The notes under the pieces are model-generated. The model made no database searches. It was not told where the DNA came from and saw only the letters and a program-made list of their open reading frames with translations. From positions 5,833,001 to 5,897,000 of the forward strand of contig OX387199.1 of assembly GCA_947561715.1 (NCBI GenBank): 64,000 bases of DNA, given 5' to 3'. Source of the stretch: Ascidia mentula. Taxonomy: Eukaryota; Chordata; Ascidiacea; Phlebobranchia; Ascidiidae. How positions within the stretch are numbered: the first letter of the stretch is position 1; each line of letters opens with the position of its first letter. A program made the translations under genes and the position numbers. Below are positions 47,985 through 60,104 of the stretch, in pieces.

Positions 47985-48130
47985 AAGGATCCTGCAATCA
48001 GCCATTCGATGACGATGTTAAGTTTGCCTCGACCTTCAGTGGTTTGCCCTGCCATTGTGGTGTTGTTTGACATTAGTCAAGTTAACAAACTAACTTTAAA
48101 CAAACCTTTGCTTTGCTGAAATAAAATCCT
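47985..48130 (-). pseudogene. 5' remnant of a T2-like gene
   Basis: It matches the T2 start (MAGQTTEG..., then LNIVIEWLIAGS) and its upstream flank, and is cut at about 47985 before the end of TM1. It marks the left edge of the segment duplicated from about 18440-23940. Confidence 0.7.
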
Positions 48131-50398
48131 GAAAAAGGTAATTCCGTTAATCAAACATTTTAGCAAATAACTTCCTATTAAAGCACTAATATATTATTCT
48201 ATTAAAACTAAACTATTTTTTAGCTACATCTGCACTATGAAAGCCTTTTTGGAGCATTTCAAATTTACATCTCAACAAATGTATCAAAGGCATTTTCCGA
48301 GTCATTATTAGACCCTAACCTGAATCCCTTTAACTTGACGTCCACGTTCAGCTCATATTACAAATCCTGTGCAAACCGCTTTCAATCGATAATTTTATAA
48401 ATATAGTCTGCGGTTCACGGAAATTCTCATTATTGGAGAATTAATTGCAACTGACAAAACATTTGGGATCGATCTATTGTCAAAAATATTTATCGGTTAT
48501 TGATTATTAATTATAAAAAAATCCAATTTTAGTTATAAAGCTACTTCATCAATTCCCTGTGACTGCGATTTAGCACTGATATGCTTGAACCTATCAGGGG
48601 CCCGCTTAATGTTGATACTAATATTACTCTTCACGCCTTGAAAAACCGAAAATCAAATCATTTTCATTTTCTATTTCACGACACAAAGCGTGTTCGCTTT
48701 CACTGTTCTGTGTTTCCTCAGTTTAATAATTCTTTTCTTTACCCAATTTTCCATGTTATTACAGTATCAGAAAACCACGCAATTTGAAAACAGTCAATTT
48801 AACAGCACGCCCAGGTGACCAGTCACACTCCACGTGCTTTGCCACTGCGTGGTTACACAATGTCGCTCGTCAATCATTTTTAATTGCAGTGAGCGGTTGC
48901 AATCGATAAGCTGTCCGTCGGTAATGCTTAAAAGAATACAGTTAATAATGCCGCACTTATTGACCTGTGAAATGTGTTTCGCCTTCCTACGTTGATTGCA
49001 AAAAAGTCGAACATATTCCTATTTGCTATCTTAAACCGTTTCTTGTATTCTTGGGTTATAAAAAACAGGTTTAACAAGTATGCGTTTAGCTGATCCTCGA
49101 GATGCCCTTGAAATAATTCGCGAGTTTTGAATTGACCTTGAGTGAAATTTTGATATTGAGATAATATGCTATCTATTTTTATCAAACGTTTTTGAAGAAA
49201 ACATTCAATGACGTGTAAAATTAACGTATCGGCCTCACACCGCACATTTTTGACGAATGGACACTGGTTGATTCCACGAAGCTTTTTCTTTTTAGAAAAC
49301 ATCGCTAGAATTAATTACCCTTATACTCACTACACAGGAATGGATCTTGGTTGTAAAGGTGTCGGTTTGGCTTTTTCTATGTTTAATTTATTAAGTGTTG
49401 TAATACTGATACGATTTTATCCTATTTTGTTGGAGTCGTTATGACAATAATCAAATAATCATATTTGCTGCAGTGTCAGACAAAACAGTAAAAGTTAAAA
49501 TTGATAGCTGGAAGTGAAGAAAATTAGCTAAATTGATCAAATCTTTCAAGGAATATCCGCTGTATTATAAATGTTTAAAGTTGTACAAACTGTAGTCACG
49601 TCCTTCGCAGTTCGCTTCCGACCAGCACACGACATAGTACCTCTCATTATCATTCCTCGCATATGCTTTGGCATGTCACTTGCAGCGAAACCAGATTAAA
49701 CTAGAGAATAAAGCGCCAGATTAAACCAATATGAGATCTTATCAGGTTTTACGGTCTTCCCTATGTTGGAACAGATCACGTGACAGCAACCCAGCTTCCA
49801 TCCAAGGGAGTTCCCCATTGTCAAAACTTTCATCCTACGGTGGAATATGATTTTTAGCATACGTGAGCATAACTGAACGGTGAAACTGGTACCAGGTGGA
49901 ATTTCATCGTTAATGCTCCCTAACACTGTGCCGACCTTTTACGCTCGACTGATGCATCCCTCTCAACAACACAACTTTGCTTTATGCCCTTGTTGTGTTG
50001 ATGACTGTTTGCTCTGGATGAGAAAAGCTTTTAGCAAACATATAACGTATATTTAGTGCGTCACACGGTAAAGCAAGCATCATACTATTTGGACAAAAGG
50101 GCAATGAATGCTTCTATATCGGCTTCGAATAAAAGCAGTTAAAACGTTTTCAGAGGAACTCAGCTTTTTCATGATTGTTATGTTTTTGGCTGTAAATTTG
50201 AATTTTGCAGTGACATTACCAACTGGGGATCATTGAAAGGATTACGCATTTACTATAACCGTGTTGCGTATAACAACTAAAACTTTGAAACACAGAAGTC
50301 GGATTGTCAGATAAGAGCTTCTAGCACTCGGCTTTGGAAATTCGATCACATCTTTGCCGGGAAGCAATAGCACTGATTTTGTATGTCAGTGTTAAAGT
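48131..50398. other. Divergent intergenic region, duplicate of 18600-20700
   Basis: About 370 bp near 48250-48760 are extra relative to the other copy. An E-box/kappaB module lies at 49777-49815. No gene is supported. Confidence 0.5.
49777..49815 (+). promoter_or_regulatory. E-box + kappaB module upstream of P7
   Basis: CACGTG at 49777-49782, 23-nt gap, GGGAGTTCCC at 49806-49815. It lies about 0.6 kb before the P7 ATG. Confidence 0.45.
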
Positions 50399-51434
50399 AT
50401 GGATGTTAAAGAAATCTCGTTTGATGAACTCTTGTCGGAACTCAGTATTAACATTGCGATTAAACTTGCTGATGGATGTTTGATAAAAATTCAAGAAATC
50501 AGTGATTTTGAAAGTGAATTTCGCGGTGAAATTGAAAGACGGTTGAATAAGTCTGTACGGATGCTAAAGAAAAAGAAAGGAAATCCATTGAAATTCAAGA
50601 GTTTGACCTATTTCAAAATTAGCATAGACCACCTAAATGGAAAACAACTATTACATTTACTCATATGGATTACCAACAGCACCAACTTAATGAAAGATGG
50701 AAATTGTTTTGTGTTTTTCTTAAACAACGAACCAGACACAGCCTTGACAGTATTGCGCAATGACAGTTGGATTGAGTTGCGCAGTTACGGCGAAAAGAAG
50801 GTAATCGAAAAAGGAATGTGGGCCAAAGCATTCGATGACAAGGTCCTGAACAAACAAAGTGTAGATAAAAGGTTTTTGGGGGTAGATACAGAAACTGTCC
50901 AGAAATTTCGTTCGAATCTCGCATCTTAGTTTGAAAATTTCATGCAAAATGCAATATTTGAAACAGAGGCAGTCTACCGCCATTTGTTTTGTGGAATTAT
51001 TTGGTAAATCGCAAAATGTCACATTGAAAACTGGAGGGTTCACAAATATCTAAAAGATTTTCCAACTTCAGCTTTGATCAAACTGGCGATAGACAACGGA
51101 TTAAGTGGAAAATTACAGCCAGTTTTTAACGACCACGGATTGGGACATGATGTTCCAAATGACGATAACGTTGACGCGAAATGGGACCAATACTACGCAC
51201 CTAAAGCTGAACTACGTAAAAAGGGAGCTAAAGAAATCATTGATCAGTAAGTAGTATGTGTTAGCTAAACAATGTAAATACGAATAAAGTTACTAATATA
51301 TAACCATAAAATGCGATTCCAATGTTCAATTGTGGCGTAATTATTTTAGAGTTTTCACTGCAAGCGCTGATGGCAAGTACAACATAAACGATGTAAAGAA
51401 AGTAGCTGAAGATATCAAGAAGTTTTATCTGTGA
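50399..51434 (+). pseudogene. P7: family P copy with two nonsense changes
   Basis: Exon 1 is 50399-51246 and exon 2 51350-51434; both splice sites and frame length are normal. Two in-frame stops interrupt it: TAG at 50927-50929 (CAG in relatives) and TAA at 51005-51007 (GAA in relatives). It is the duplicate partner of P1: the N-terminus (SFDELLSELSINIA), intron and exon 2 agree closely. An acceptor-like GTATGTCAG lies just before the start. A truncated 176-residue product is possible, but loss of function is more likely. Confidence 0.85.
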
Positions 51435-52790
51435 AGGAATCGATAATCATGGTGCAAAATATTCGCACCGTAAGCATCAGATGATCCAAGTAGAATTTAA
51501 TTATTTTGCAACGTGCAAAATTGTCTTTTACCACAATATATATATACAAAATTTTTCAATTGTTGGCATATTTTCCATTTGTTGATTGGTCAGCGATCCC
51601 ATATTTGTAAAATTCTCAGCAACATCACGGGTTTACAAGACATTTGCCGGATCTGTATAAGGTTTTTGTTTAGTTGTACCTTTGTGTTTATCATAACAAG
51701 TATATTTGTCATTGTGAATTGTTCCCGAAGCCGGGGTTATAAAGAACGATATTACGTTTGAATTTAAATCCTATTCATTAATCACTGCGTTTGTATATAC
51801 CAATAAATGTACAATAAACTTAAAAGCTTTAAATTTGTAGTGCATGGTAAAAAAATATGTTGAAACATCCAAGCATGGTAAATACTCCTGCGCTGAAACA
51901 TCCATTTAGGATTTTTTTTGATTCCGAATTTAATATTCCCGTTTCCCTTTATATGATGATTAGCTTACTCCCTGAGCAATACGTTAGTATCTTTGTATGA
52001 CCGAACGCAGAACTCGTTACCACGCAGGATGTGGTTGTAAATGCTCATTACCAATCGTGCCGAACATTTACGATTGACTATATCAATAACAACAGGCAAC
52101 ATTTGCTCTAGGGCCCCGTTATCTGGATGGCTATTTGCTCTCGATAAAACATTCTAGCAAACAACTAAACTATATGTAATACGTCACACGGTAAACTTAG
52201 AGGTAAGTTTAGGTTTTGTGGTGCAAGGTTTGCGACACCATACACATTTCTAGTTGAAGTAGAACCGAGAAAACGTGAATCATAATAAACCTTTACGACG
52301 AGACCATACGTGCTATTACATTGGTTAAAGTTGTGATCATTCTGCACCGTCTCATACAGTGACAAGCGGGACGTATAATGACCATGGTAATAAATACTTT
52401 ATATTTGACCAGAATCGTACGGATACAAACGTTGTAAGGCTTTTCAGGTTGCTGGAATAATCACGTGACAGTAACATGGCTTCCACTCACGGGAATGTCC
52501 CCTTTTCAAAACTTTGCTTTCGGAAAAGCCTGCTGGTAGAGAATGTCGTGATAGCAACCTAGCCTCCATTTATGGGGATTTTCCAGTTTTACAATGTTGA
52601 CTCTTTTCTGTTGCCTGGTGTGGTCGCCTATTAACCTCCAGGACAACATCGTTATACGACGAATTGGTCTTGAGACCATTTGCTTTGTACTATATCGTGG
52701 TCAATTTTTCATGTTCTGTGACTTAAACAAAAGCACAAGGCCTGCACAAAAGAAATGTTTTCAATGAAGGAGGTTATTAAGCTGCATAAT
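51435..52790. other. P7 3' flank, duplicate of 21737-23089
   Basis: AATAAA signals lie at about 51802 and 51813. An E-box/kappaB-like module lies at 52462-52500. No gene is supported. Confidence 0.5.
52462..52500 (+). promoter_or_regulatory. E-box + kappaB-like module, orphan copy
   Basis: CACGTG at 52462-52467, 23-nt gap, GGGAATGTCC at 52491-52500. It is the partner of the module at 22750. Confidence 0.4.
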
Positions 52791-53055
52791 TTCAGCATCG
52801 AACCAACTCAAATGAATTTTACTGAACGTGTTCATGGTTTGCCAAATTTTAAGGGTGAATTTTAAGTCAAGTTTCAAAGAGGAGTTCACCGTTTTACAGC
52901 TTGTAAAAGGATATTTAAGATTGTCAAATATACCCCAAGGTGGAAATTGGTGATCCTAACGTCACTACTGCTTTCCAACATATATCTTTAACTTCCTTGC
53001 AGGCCATTACACGTCAACATTTACGTGCGTGACGAAATTTATTTGTTTCCTTAAT
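52791..53055 (+). pseudogene. Pf5: most degraded relic of family P
   Basis: The start-like and FQGEFR-like parts are visible, but the NGKQ-to-GNCFVF portion kept in Pf1 is deleted near 52961. Confidence 0.45.
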
Positions 53056-55555
53056 ATTTCATTGATTCAAATACGCCATCATTAATTCAAGCGTCATTAA
53101 CTTTTGAGTAAATGTGCAACAAAATTTGTATCATCTTGTTCCAGATCCGCCACCGATATATGTAAATGTAAAAGGCTGGTTGTGAAGTTTTGTTAGTAGC
53201 GTAAATTTTCCTTCAAATTGGCATGAAGCCGTCGTATCGAATGTATATGAAAGTATTTCTCCACCAAGCGTTCTCAGTAGTCGGTATGGTTTGTATACAC
53301 GCACTTCGAGATTGATTTACAGAATCTATTTTCGCGTTTTTAGAATAGGATTAATTCTACATTATCAGCGTGATTGCGACAATTCACAAAAGGAATTCAT
53401 CGAATTTCTCTTGTATTAAATATCTAATTGCTCACTACATTTTTACACCTGTATGATAATAATTATAGTGGTAAGGAAAGCTGAAATGTTTTCATGGTGA
53501 AGACTGAAATTTCGCCCACGCTTCAAGCTTCGTTACTTAATGAACAAAATGCCATTTCTTGTTTTGTGAAACGCGTTTGGTATTTGAACTTTTCCCACGA
53601 GCACGAACTTGAACCTGCTGGGCTACCAAGCAATGGCAGCTGTATTTTCATTATGCTATCGTCTGTTTTTGTCGTTAAAGTAGTTTCCAAGCGACTGCTG
53701 TGTGTTTTGTGCTACGGTACGATAGCTTTATTCCTTTTGTTTAGATTTCTAATAATGCCCTGCCCAATTGAGCGAGAGGCAGATGGGGATCCAATTTTAT
53801 AATCAAAAGTAACTACATAATCGCCCACTTGATCATTGTAAATATTAATTTGTGAAAGTTTGAATGCCCTATAACGTGTGTGTAGCGAATTAACCTATAC
53901 CCTGAGGCATTGTAAATAAATGCGATGTTACAAGATATGTTGTGACCGTGTATCCTATAAACGAAAAGCCTTAGTTAGTTTACTGTTGCAGAAAGTTAGC
54001 TCACTATTTGGCAAACCAAGCAAGTATACAAATGCTCAAGTCTCATATGATTCGTTACCACTTAGCTACCCAAAAGATGGACGGTTATCCAGAAGGTACC
54101 ATAATGTACACTGGACATATGTGTCTACCGCTAGTCCAATGTCACAGTCACCAGCTGCACTGATGAGTCCTTTTAGGTCGAAACAGTTTACAAGTGCCTG
54201 CAGCTTCCAAGTTACACTAGGTCTGTTTACATAGAATGGTTCGTGAAAGAACTTTCGCCGTTGAAACATCAAGATGTAACAGACCATAGCGAGAGAACTT
54301 CGAGACTCGATTTACAGGCGATGATGTTTATGAGAAATGCACAAAATGGCTATTGTAGTGACGATCTGGTTGCAAAAAGTGTATACTTTTGTTAGATCCT
54401 AGTCCAAAATTTTATCGTAAACTTTTTTGGCATTCATTTGTCTTCATGTTATTCAATTCAAATGCCCAATTCACAGTGCTTTTTAGAATGCCCTATAGCG
54501 TGTGTGTAGCGAAATAAACTAATGTGGGGCATTGTAAATAAATGTGATGTTACAAGATTCGTTGTGACCGTGTCCTATCAACGAAGAGCCTTAATTAACG
54601 TTCAGAAAAATAAAGTTAGCTTACTGTTTGGCAATACAAATTCACAAGTCTCATATAATTCGTCACCACTTGGCTATTAACCAGAAGGCACCCCAAAGTG
54701 GAAATATGTGTGCCTGCTTGTCTAAACGCTAGCCCAGTCCCACAGTCACCAGCTGCATTAATGAAACCTTACAGGTCGAAACAGTGTGCACCTGCTTGCA
54801 GCTCCCATGTTGCTCCTATAGTCCTATAACAAACACACGAAATAATGCACTTGCCGAGAAAATAACTGTCCCGGAATTATTTCGGCAACCCAACGCTGCC
54901 TCCCTAATTCAGAAAAGACACGGACCCTGTATTAACGGCTCACCACTACAGCGAAAATACCTCACACTGGTTTCACCAAATGGGCGTCTGAATTTTTTCA
55001 ACGAACCACTGATAAAAACGAAGACAAAACGTACATACAATACCAGTAAACGCCACTAAACGCTTCAATAAAAACTACTTGTTTGAAAACACTAAAAACA
55101 ACCGGACAGCGCGACGCCCATCTCAAGACTAACCGATCATACACACAGCACTCCTTGCACCGGCCATTCAACCAAACAACGCCTTATTAAGTCATGTTTA
55201 TTTTGCGAAAAGAGCAACTACGCAAAGAACAATATAAAAGGAAATTAAAAGGCATGGGTACCGATAAAACCATAAAGGTTATCGAGTCAGGCGCCCATAA
55301 ACCAATGGAGCGTTACGTGATATGGCAAACATACAAAAATACTATAGTGCGGAAATAAACCAAAGGGGAATTTGATAAAACGTGAGTGCCAGAAACAGAT
55401 AAAAACAAAAGAAGGGTGCGATATGTTGTGCGCATCTCATGTAATAAGGAGTGTTTTAAATAAACAACACAGATGATAAAACAAAGCATAAAGAACAGCA
55501 TTAAATGTGTCATTTTCACCACACAACTTTCAACAATCTTTCATTTTTATATATT
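53056..55555. repeat. Intergenic, jumps into R unit at about 53540
   Basis: Up to about 53540 it follows the Pf1 flank; after that it follows the P2 3' flank (from about 26885), without a P gene between. R sub-units start at about 53907 and 54529. It contains the 55191-55302 insertion. Confidence 0.55.
55191..55302 (-). mobile_element. 5'-truncated retroposon-like insertion
   Basis: It matches 15262-15372 in reverse and ends (minus strand) in CGCAAAATAAACATGACTT. The equivalent units near 28410, 34020 and 41870 lack it and read CTTACACGTGAACCAGTGAAGCG instead, so an empty site is available for comparison. Confidence 0.65.
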
Positions 55556-55716
55556 TTTTCCGCACCGGAATTCGGACCCCGGTTATCCTGGCCCAAAATC
55601 CTATTCAGGTGTTCTCTATGGGTCGGGCGCCTAGACCAATTTACTATGGTTTTCTCTAAGCAGCTCTCGGGTTCAAGAAAGCGGTAAGTACTCTGCAACT
55701 TGGATTCCGTATGGTG
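55556..55716 (-). mobile_element. tRNA-derived SINE-like element S4
   Basis: Same A- and B-box layout as S1-S3, again abutting a T fragment. Confidence 0.55.
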
Positions 55717-55759
55717 GCGTGATGGGTATTGATCGTAACAGCTAAAGTGTTTACCTCCA

Positions 55760-56085
55760 CATAACCCACATGGATAGGTTAATTAGGTAAGTCGATACAC
55801 TCACCAAACCTATTGCACAGGTTATAAACCACGTGCAAAGAGTTTCATTAAGGGGAGTCCATGTACGTAGTAACAGCATAAACATGGTTGACGCCAAAAG
55901 GAATTAGCACGCCGCAGTGCAGATGCGGTTGTTTAACTTCAAACCAAGTTCTTTGCAGAATATTTGGTAAATCGATGCAGCTGAAGAAAGATAGGAAATA
56001 TTGACAACCAATATTCCGAAGATAATCCATTCAGTGTTGATACTAACTGTGTCCCGAACTCCTGTTAATTTTGTTCCAAAACAGT
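55760..56085 (-). pseudogene. Tf4: 5' fragment of a T gene
   Basis: It includes sequence matching T3 from LTGVRDTVSI through TM3, ending at the same SINE junction as Tf1-Tf3, with the frame broken near the TM2 region. It is the counterpart of Tf1. Confidence 0.75.
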
Positions 56086-56784
56086 TCCAAAACAATTTGC
56101 AATTTCGATTGCAATATTCGCACAACTAAACCTAAAATGAATTCCTTGATGTTATTTAATTGTCTTTGTGATGTTTTTTATTTTTAAGTTATTATTTTCC
56201 TTTCCTTTTAATTGACAGGAAACCGTCTTATCGAATGTACGCAAAGTATTTCCGCACCGCCAAGCGTTGTCAATAGGCGGATACGCTTGTTTACGCGCAG
56301 AGACTGTGTCGATGATCCGACAACGACGAACTGCTCTAATATTTGCACTCCATGTAAACACCTGAATTGCAATTCACTTGGGTAACGAAGGATGAAATGT
56401 TTTGATGGTGAAAACTAAAGTTTCGCCCTTCATGGTTCCGTGGCGGTCACGCTTTGTTTTTCTAGCTTCAATGAAAGATACCAACCCTTTGTTATGCCCC
56501 GTTCGTCTGAGGCCTGCCTGTAGCGTGGTGTGGCTGCCCAATAACCTCCAGGACAACATTGTTGTATGACACACTTGTCTTGTGACTATTGCTTTATATT
56601 TATTGGGGAAAATTTTGTATGTTTTTTGAGTTATACAAGAAATATACAAGAGAAATGTTATCAATTAAGAAGGTTATTAAGGCGCTTAATTTCACCATTG
56701 AGTCGATTAAAATGAGTTTTGCTCAACATGTTCAGGAATTTTATGGGAGAGTTTCGAGACAAGCTTAAAAAAGAGTTGGCCGTT
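56086..56784. other. Intergenic, duplicate of 29206-29899
   Basis: Nearly identical over its length to the Tf1-Pf2 interval. No gene is supported. Confidence 0.5.
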
Positions 56785-56955
56785 TTACAACTAGCCACTT
56801 CATGAAAGTTGGAAATTGCTTTGTGTTTCATGTACACGACGTACCAGAAATAGCATTAATTGTGCTTTCCAACATATACGTTGAACTTCCTGACAGGTTA
56901 CACGTCAACATTTACTCTCGATAGTGCGTGACGAAATTTATTTATTTGCTTAATT
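56785..56955 (+). pseudogene. Pf6: truncated relic of family P
   Basis: Counterpart of Pf2: MKVGNCFVFHV- and IYVEL-type blocks with the flanking parts missing. Confidence 0.5.
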
Positions 56956-57898
56956 TTTCGTTGATTCAAATACGCCATCTTTAATTGAAGTTTAGTCAGT
57001 ACCATTACCTTCCCTTCAAATTGGCAGGAAACCGAATGTATGAATGTATATGAAAGTATTTCTCCACCAAGCGTTCTCAGTAGTCGGTAACGTTTGTATA
57101 CACCCACTAAGAGATTGATTTACAGAATCTGTTTTCGTGTTGTAAGAATAGGATTAGTTCTAAATTTATCCGTGTGAATTGCGACAATTCACAAAAGGAA
57201 TTCTTCGAATTGCTCTAGTATTGAATATCGAATTGCTCACAACATTTTTACATCTGTATAGTTATAATTCAATTTGGCGGTAAGGAAAGCTGAAATGTTT
57301 TCATGGTGAAAACTGGAGTTTCACCCACGCTTCAAGCTTCGTTGCTTCATACCCCCCATTGTTGTGCCCCGTTCGTGTCAGTGTTGGTCTGCCCTTTCAA
57401 ACGAGTTGAAGTGGAAATAGGTGGTGTTATGTACGGCAAAGTTCTGAGTTGAGATCTAAAGCAAATGCCATTTTTGTGTTCTACCAGATATTTTCCAGCA
57501 TTATGCCAAGTATTAATATCACTACTATCAGTGTGAAATGTGGATAATAATTTTGATCTGCTCTTTGATAGACATATGTAACATTTATTTGCCGAGATTG
57601 GCTAAAGATTTTGTGTTACACGTTATCATTATGAACTCTAACGCACATTTACCTGTCACAAGGTTATTAATACGTTTTTTGATAAGTCAAAGAATTTGGA
57701 CTGATTGATCAAATCACGTGAAGGCAACCCTGATTACACTTACCGGACTTGTCCTTTGCCAAGACTAACTTCGATATTGTTAGGTTGACTTCATTAATTA
57801 ATTACTGAAAGCTTCCTATCTGAGAGGAGTACTTACTCGTAAAAAACTTACGAATAGCGGAACAAATTCCATATATTTTGCTGCAGTTAATCTTCGAC
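56956..57898. other. Intergenic upstream of P8
   Basis: Duplicate of the P3 upstream interval. It holds the P8 module and a GCTGCAG acceptor-like site just before the start. Confidence 0.5.
57715..57754 (+). promoter_or_regulatory. E-box + degenerate kappaB module of P8
   Basis: CACGTG at 57715-57720, then after 23 nt CGGACTTGTCC at 57744-57754, which departs from the kappaB consensus at two positions. It begins 184 bp before the P8 ATG. Confidence 0.45.
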
Positions 57899-59038
57899 AT
57901 GGATGTTAAACAAATCTCATTTGATGATGTGTTATTAATGCTTACTGTTGAACGTGATGTTAAAAATACTGAGGACAGTGAATATTCAGTTGAAGAAATC
58001 AATGATTTTCAAGGTGAATTCCGAGTTAACATAGAAAGTAGGTTAAATTACTTTCGCCAGGAACAGGAGAAAAAAGGAAAACAACTAAGTTTGCAAGGTT
58101 TTAAATACTTCAAAGTAGAAGTTGACAAACTTAATGGAAAGCAATTTCTACGTCTCCTCATATGGATTACTAACAGCACCAACTTGATAAAAGATGGAAA
58201 TTGTTTCGTGTTTTTCGTGAGTAATAAACCAGACACTGCGATGACAGTATTGCGCAGTTACTGTTGGATTGAGTTGCGCAATTATGGAGAAAAGGCGGTA
58301 GAGCCAGACACAGCGCCGACAGGTTTGGACAAACGTTGTTCGATTGAGTTGCGCAGTGACGACGAAAAGAAGTTAATTAAAAAAGGAATGTGGGCCAAAG
58401 CATTCGATGACAACACCCTGGAAAAACAAAGAAATAACAAGAAGTTTGTAGGAGTGGATAAAAAATCTGTTGAAGAGTTTCGTTCTGGTTTGGGAAACCA
58501 GTTCAAAAAATTCATGCAAAATGCTATAATTGAGACAGGGGAAATATACCGCCATATATTTTGTGGAATTATTTGGGAAATCGCAAAAGGTCACATTGAA
58601 AGCTGGAAGGTTCACAAATATCTAAAAGATTTTCCAACTTCAGCTTTGATCAAACTGGCGATAGACAACGGATTAAGTGGAAAATTACAGCCAGTTTTTA
58701 ACGACCACGGATTGGGACATGATGTTCCAAAGGAGGATAACGATGACGATGACGCGAAATGGAATCAATACTTCGCACCTAAAGCTAAAAAGCGTGAAAA
58801 AGGAGCTAAAGTAATCATTGATCAGTAAGTAGTATGTGTTTGTAAAACAATGTAAACATGAATAAAGTTATCAACATATAACCGTAATTTTGTGGTTCCA
58901 AAAACTATGCAAAATTCTTTTGCAAGGTTTTATGCTAGTTGTGTGTTTTTTAGGGTTGTCCCACCGACCCCAGACGGAAAATACAATGAGGCTGTTATAA
59001 AGAAAATGGCGAAAGACACCCAGGAATTTTATTTGTGA
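57899..59038 (+). CDS. P8: family P protein with internal duplication, 336 aa
   Basis: Exons are 57899-58824 (donor GTAAGT) and 58954-59038 (acceptor TTTTTTAG); 1011 nt in frame. It starts MDVKQISFDD. It is 27 residues longer than its relatives because the segment PDTAMTVLRSYCWIELRNYG is followed directly by a second version, PDTAPTGLDKRCSIELRSDD. The first version resembles P3 and the second P5, so an unequal exchange between two family members probably created it. The linker reads PKEDNDDDDAKW. The tail is VVPPTPDGKYN ending QEFYL. The last 75 codons of exon 1 are again nearly identical to P1 and P2. Function unknown. Confidence 0.85.
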
Positions 59039-60104
59039 TATGTAAAATAATGTTTGTCTAATTTTAGTGCTTTTAGTCGTTTACAATTTTTCTCTTACAA
59101 AAAAAATAATCAAAAGATTTTGTTCAAACGCCTTGACTTGTGGCATGTAGTGTTTTTGTGAATATGCGTAACCGAAGAGACGCTCGTATCCTTGTTGTTA
59201 CATAGACAACACATTCATATTTGCTCGATAACACCGTGTGCTACGTATTGACCCACTTCATGCACTTTACATGGGGGTTGAACTGTACACAATGCGGTTC
59301 CTTGTTGGTTTTAAAGAAAAACGGGTTTGGTTTTTAAATTTTGCCAACGAGCACGAACTTTTTTCCCTTTCTAATCGTACCTGTATTTTGATTAAGCTAT
59401 CGTTTGTTTTTGTTGTATCAGTCGCCTCCAAGCGCCTGTTGAATCTTTATGTGTATACGTGTGTGTAGCGAATTAACCTATACCCTGAGGCATTGTAAAT
59501 AAATGCGGTAAAACAAGATATGTTGTGACCGCATATCCTATAAACGAAAAGCCTTAGTTAGCTTACTGTTGAAGAAAGTTAGCTTAGTATTTGGCAAACC
59601 AAGCAAGTAAGTATACAAATGCACAAGTCTCATATGATTCGTTACCACTTGGTTATCCAAAGGATCGACGATTAACCAGAAGGTACCATAAAGTGGACAT
59701 ATGTGTCTACCGCTAGTCCAGTGTCACAGTCACCAGCTGCACTGATGGGTCCTTATAGGTCGAAACAGTGTACACGTGCCTGCAGCTTCCACGTTACACT
59801 AGACTTGTGATACATAAGAGAGAGCCTCCGCCGTTGAATCATTAAGAACTAACAGACCATAGCGAGCGAGCTTCGGGTTTTAATTTACAGGCCATGCTGT
59901 TTATGAGAAATGCAAAAAATGGATATTATAGTGAAACGACTGTCGTAGTTCATAATGATTAAATACGATCCAGTTGCAAAAAGTGTATGCTTTTGTTAGA
60001 TCCTAGTCCAAAATTTTATTATGAACTTCTTTTGTATTCATTTGACTTCATGTAATTCAATTCAAATGCTGCAGTATTTGTTGCATTGCTAGATATGCTT
60101 TACC
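59039..60104. repeat. P8 3' flank: R unit
   Basis: It follows the P2 flank with deletions. One R sub-unit starts at about 59491. No gene is supported. Confidence 0.5.
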
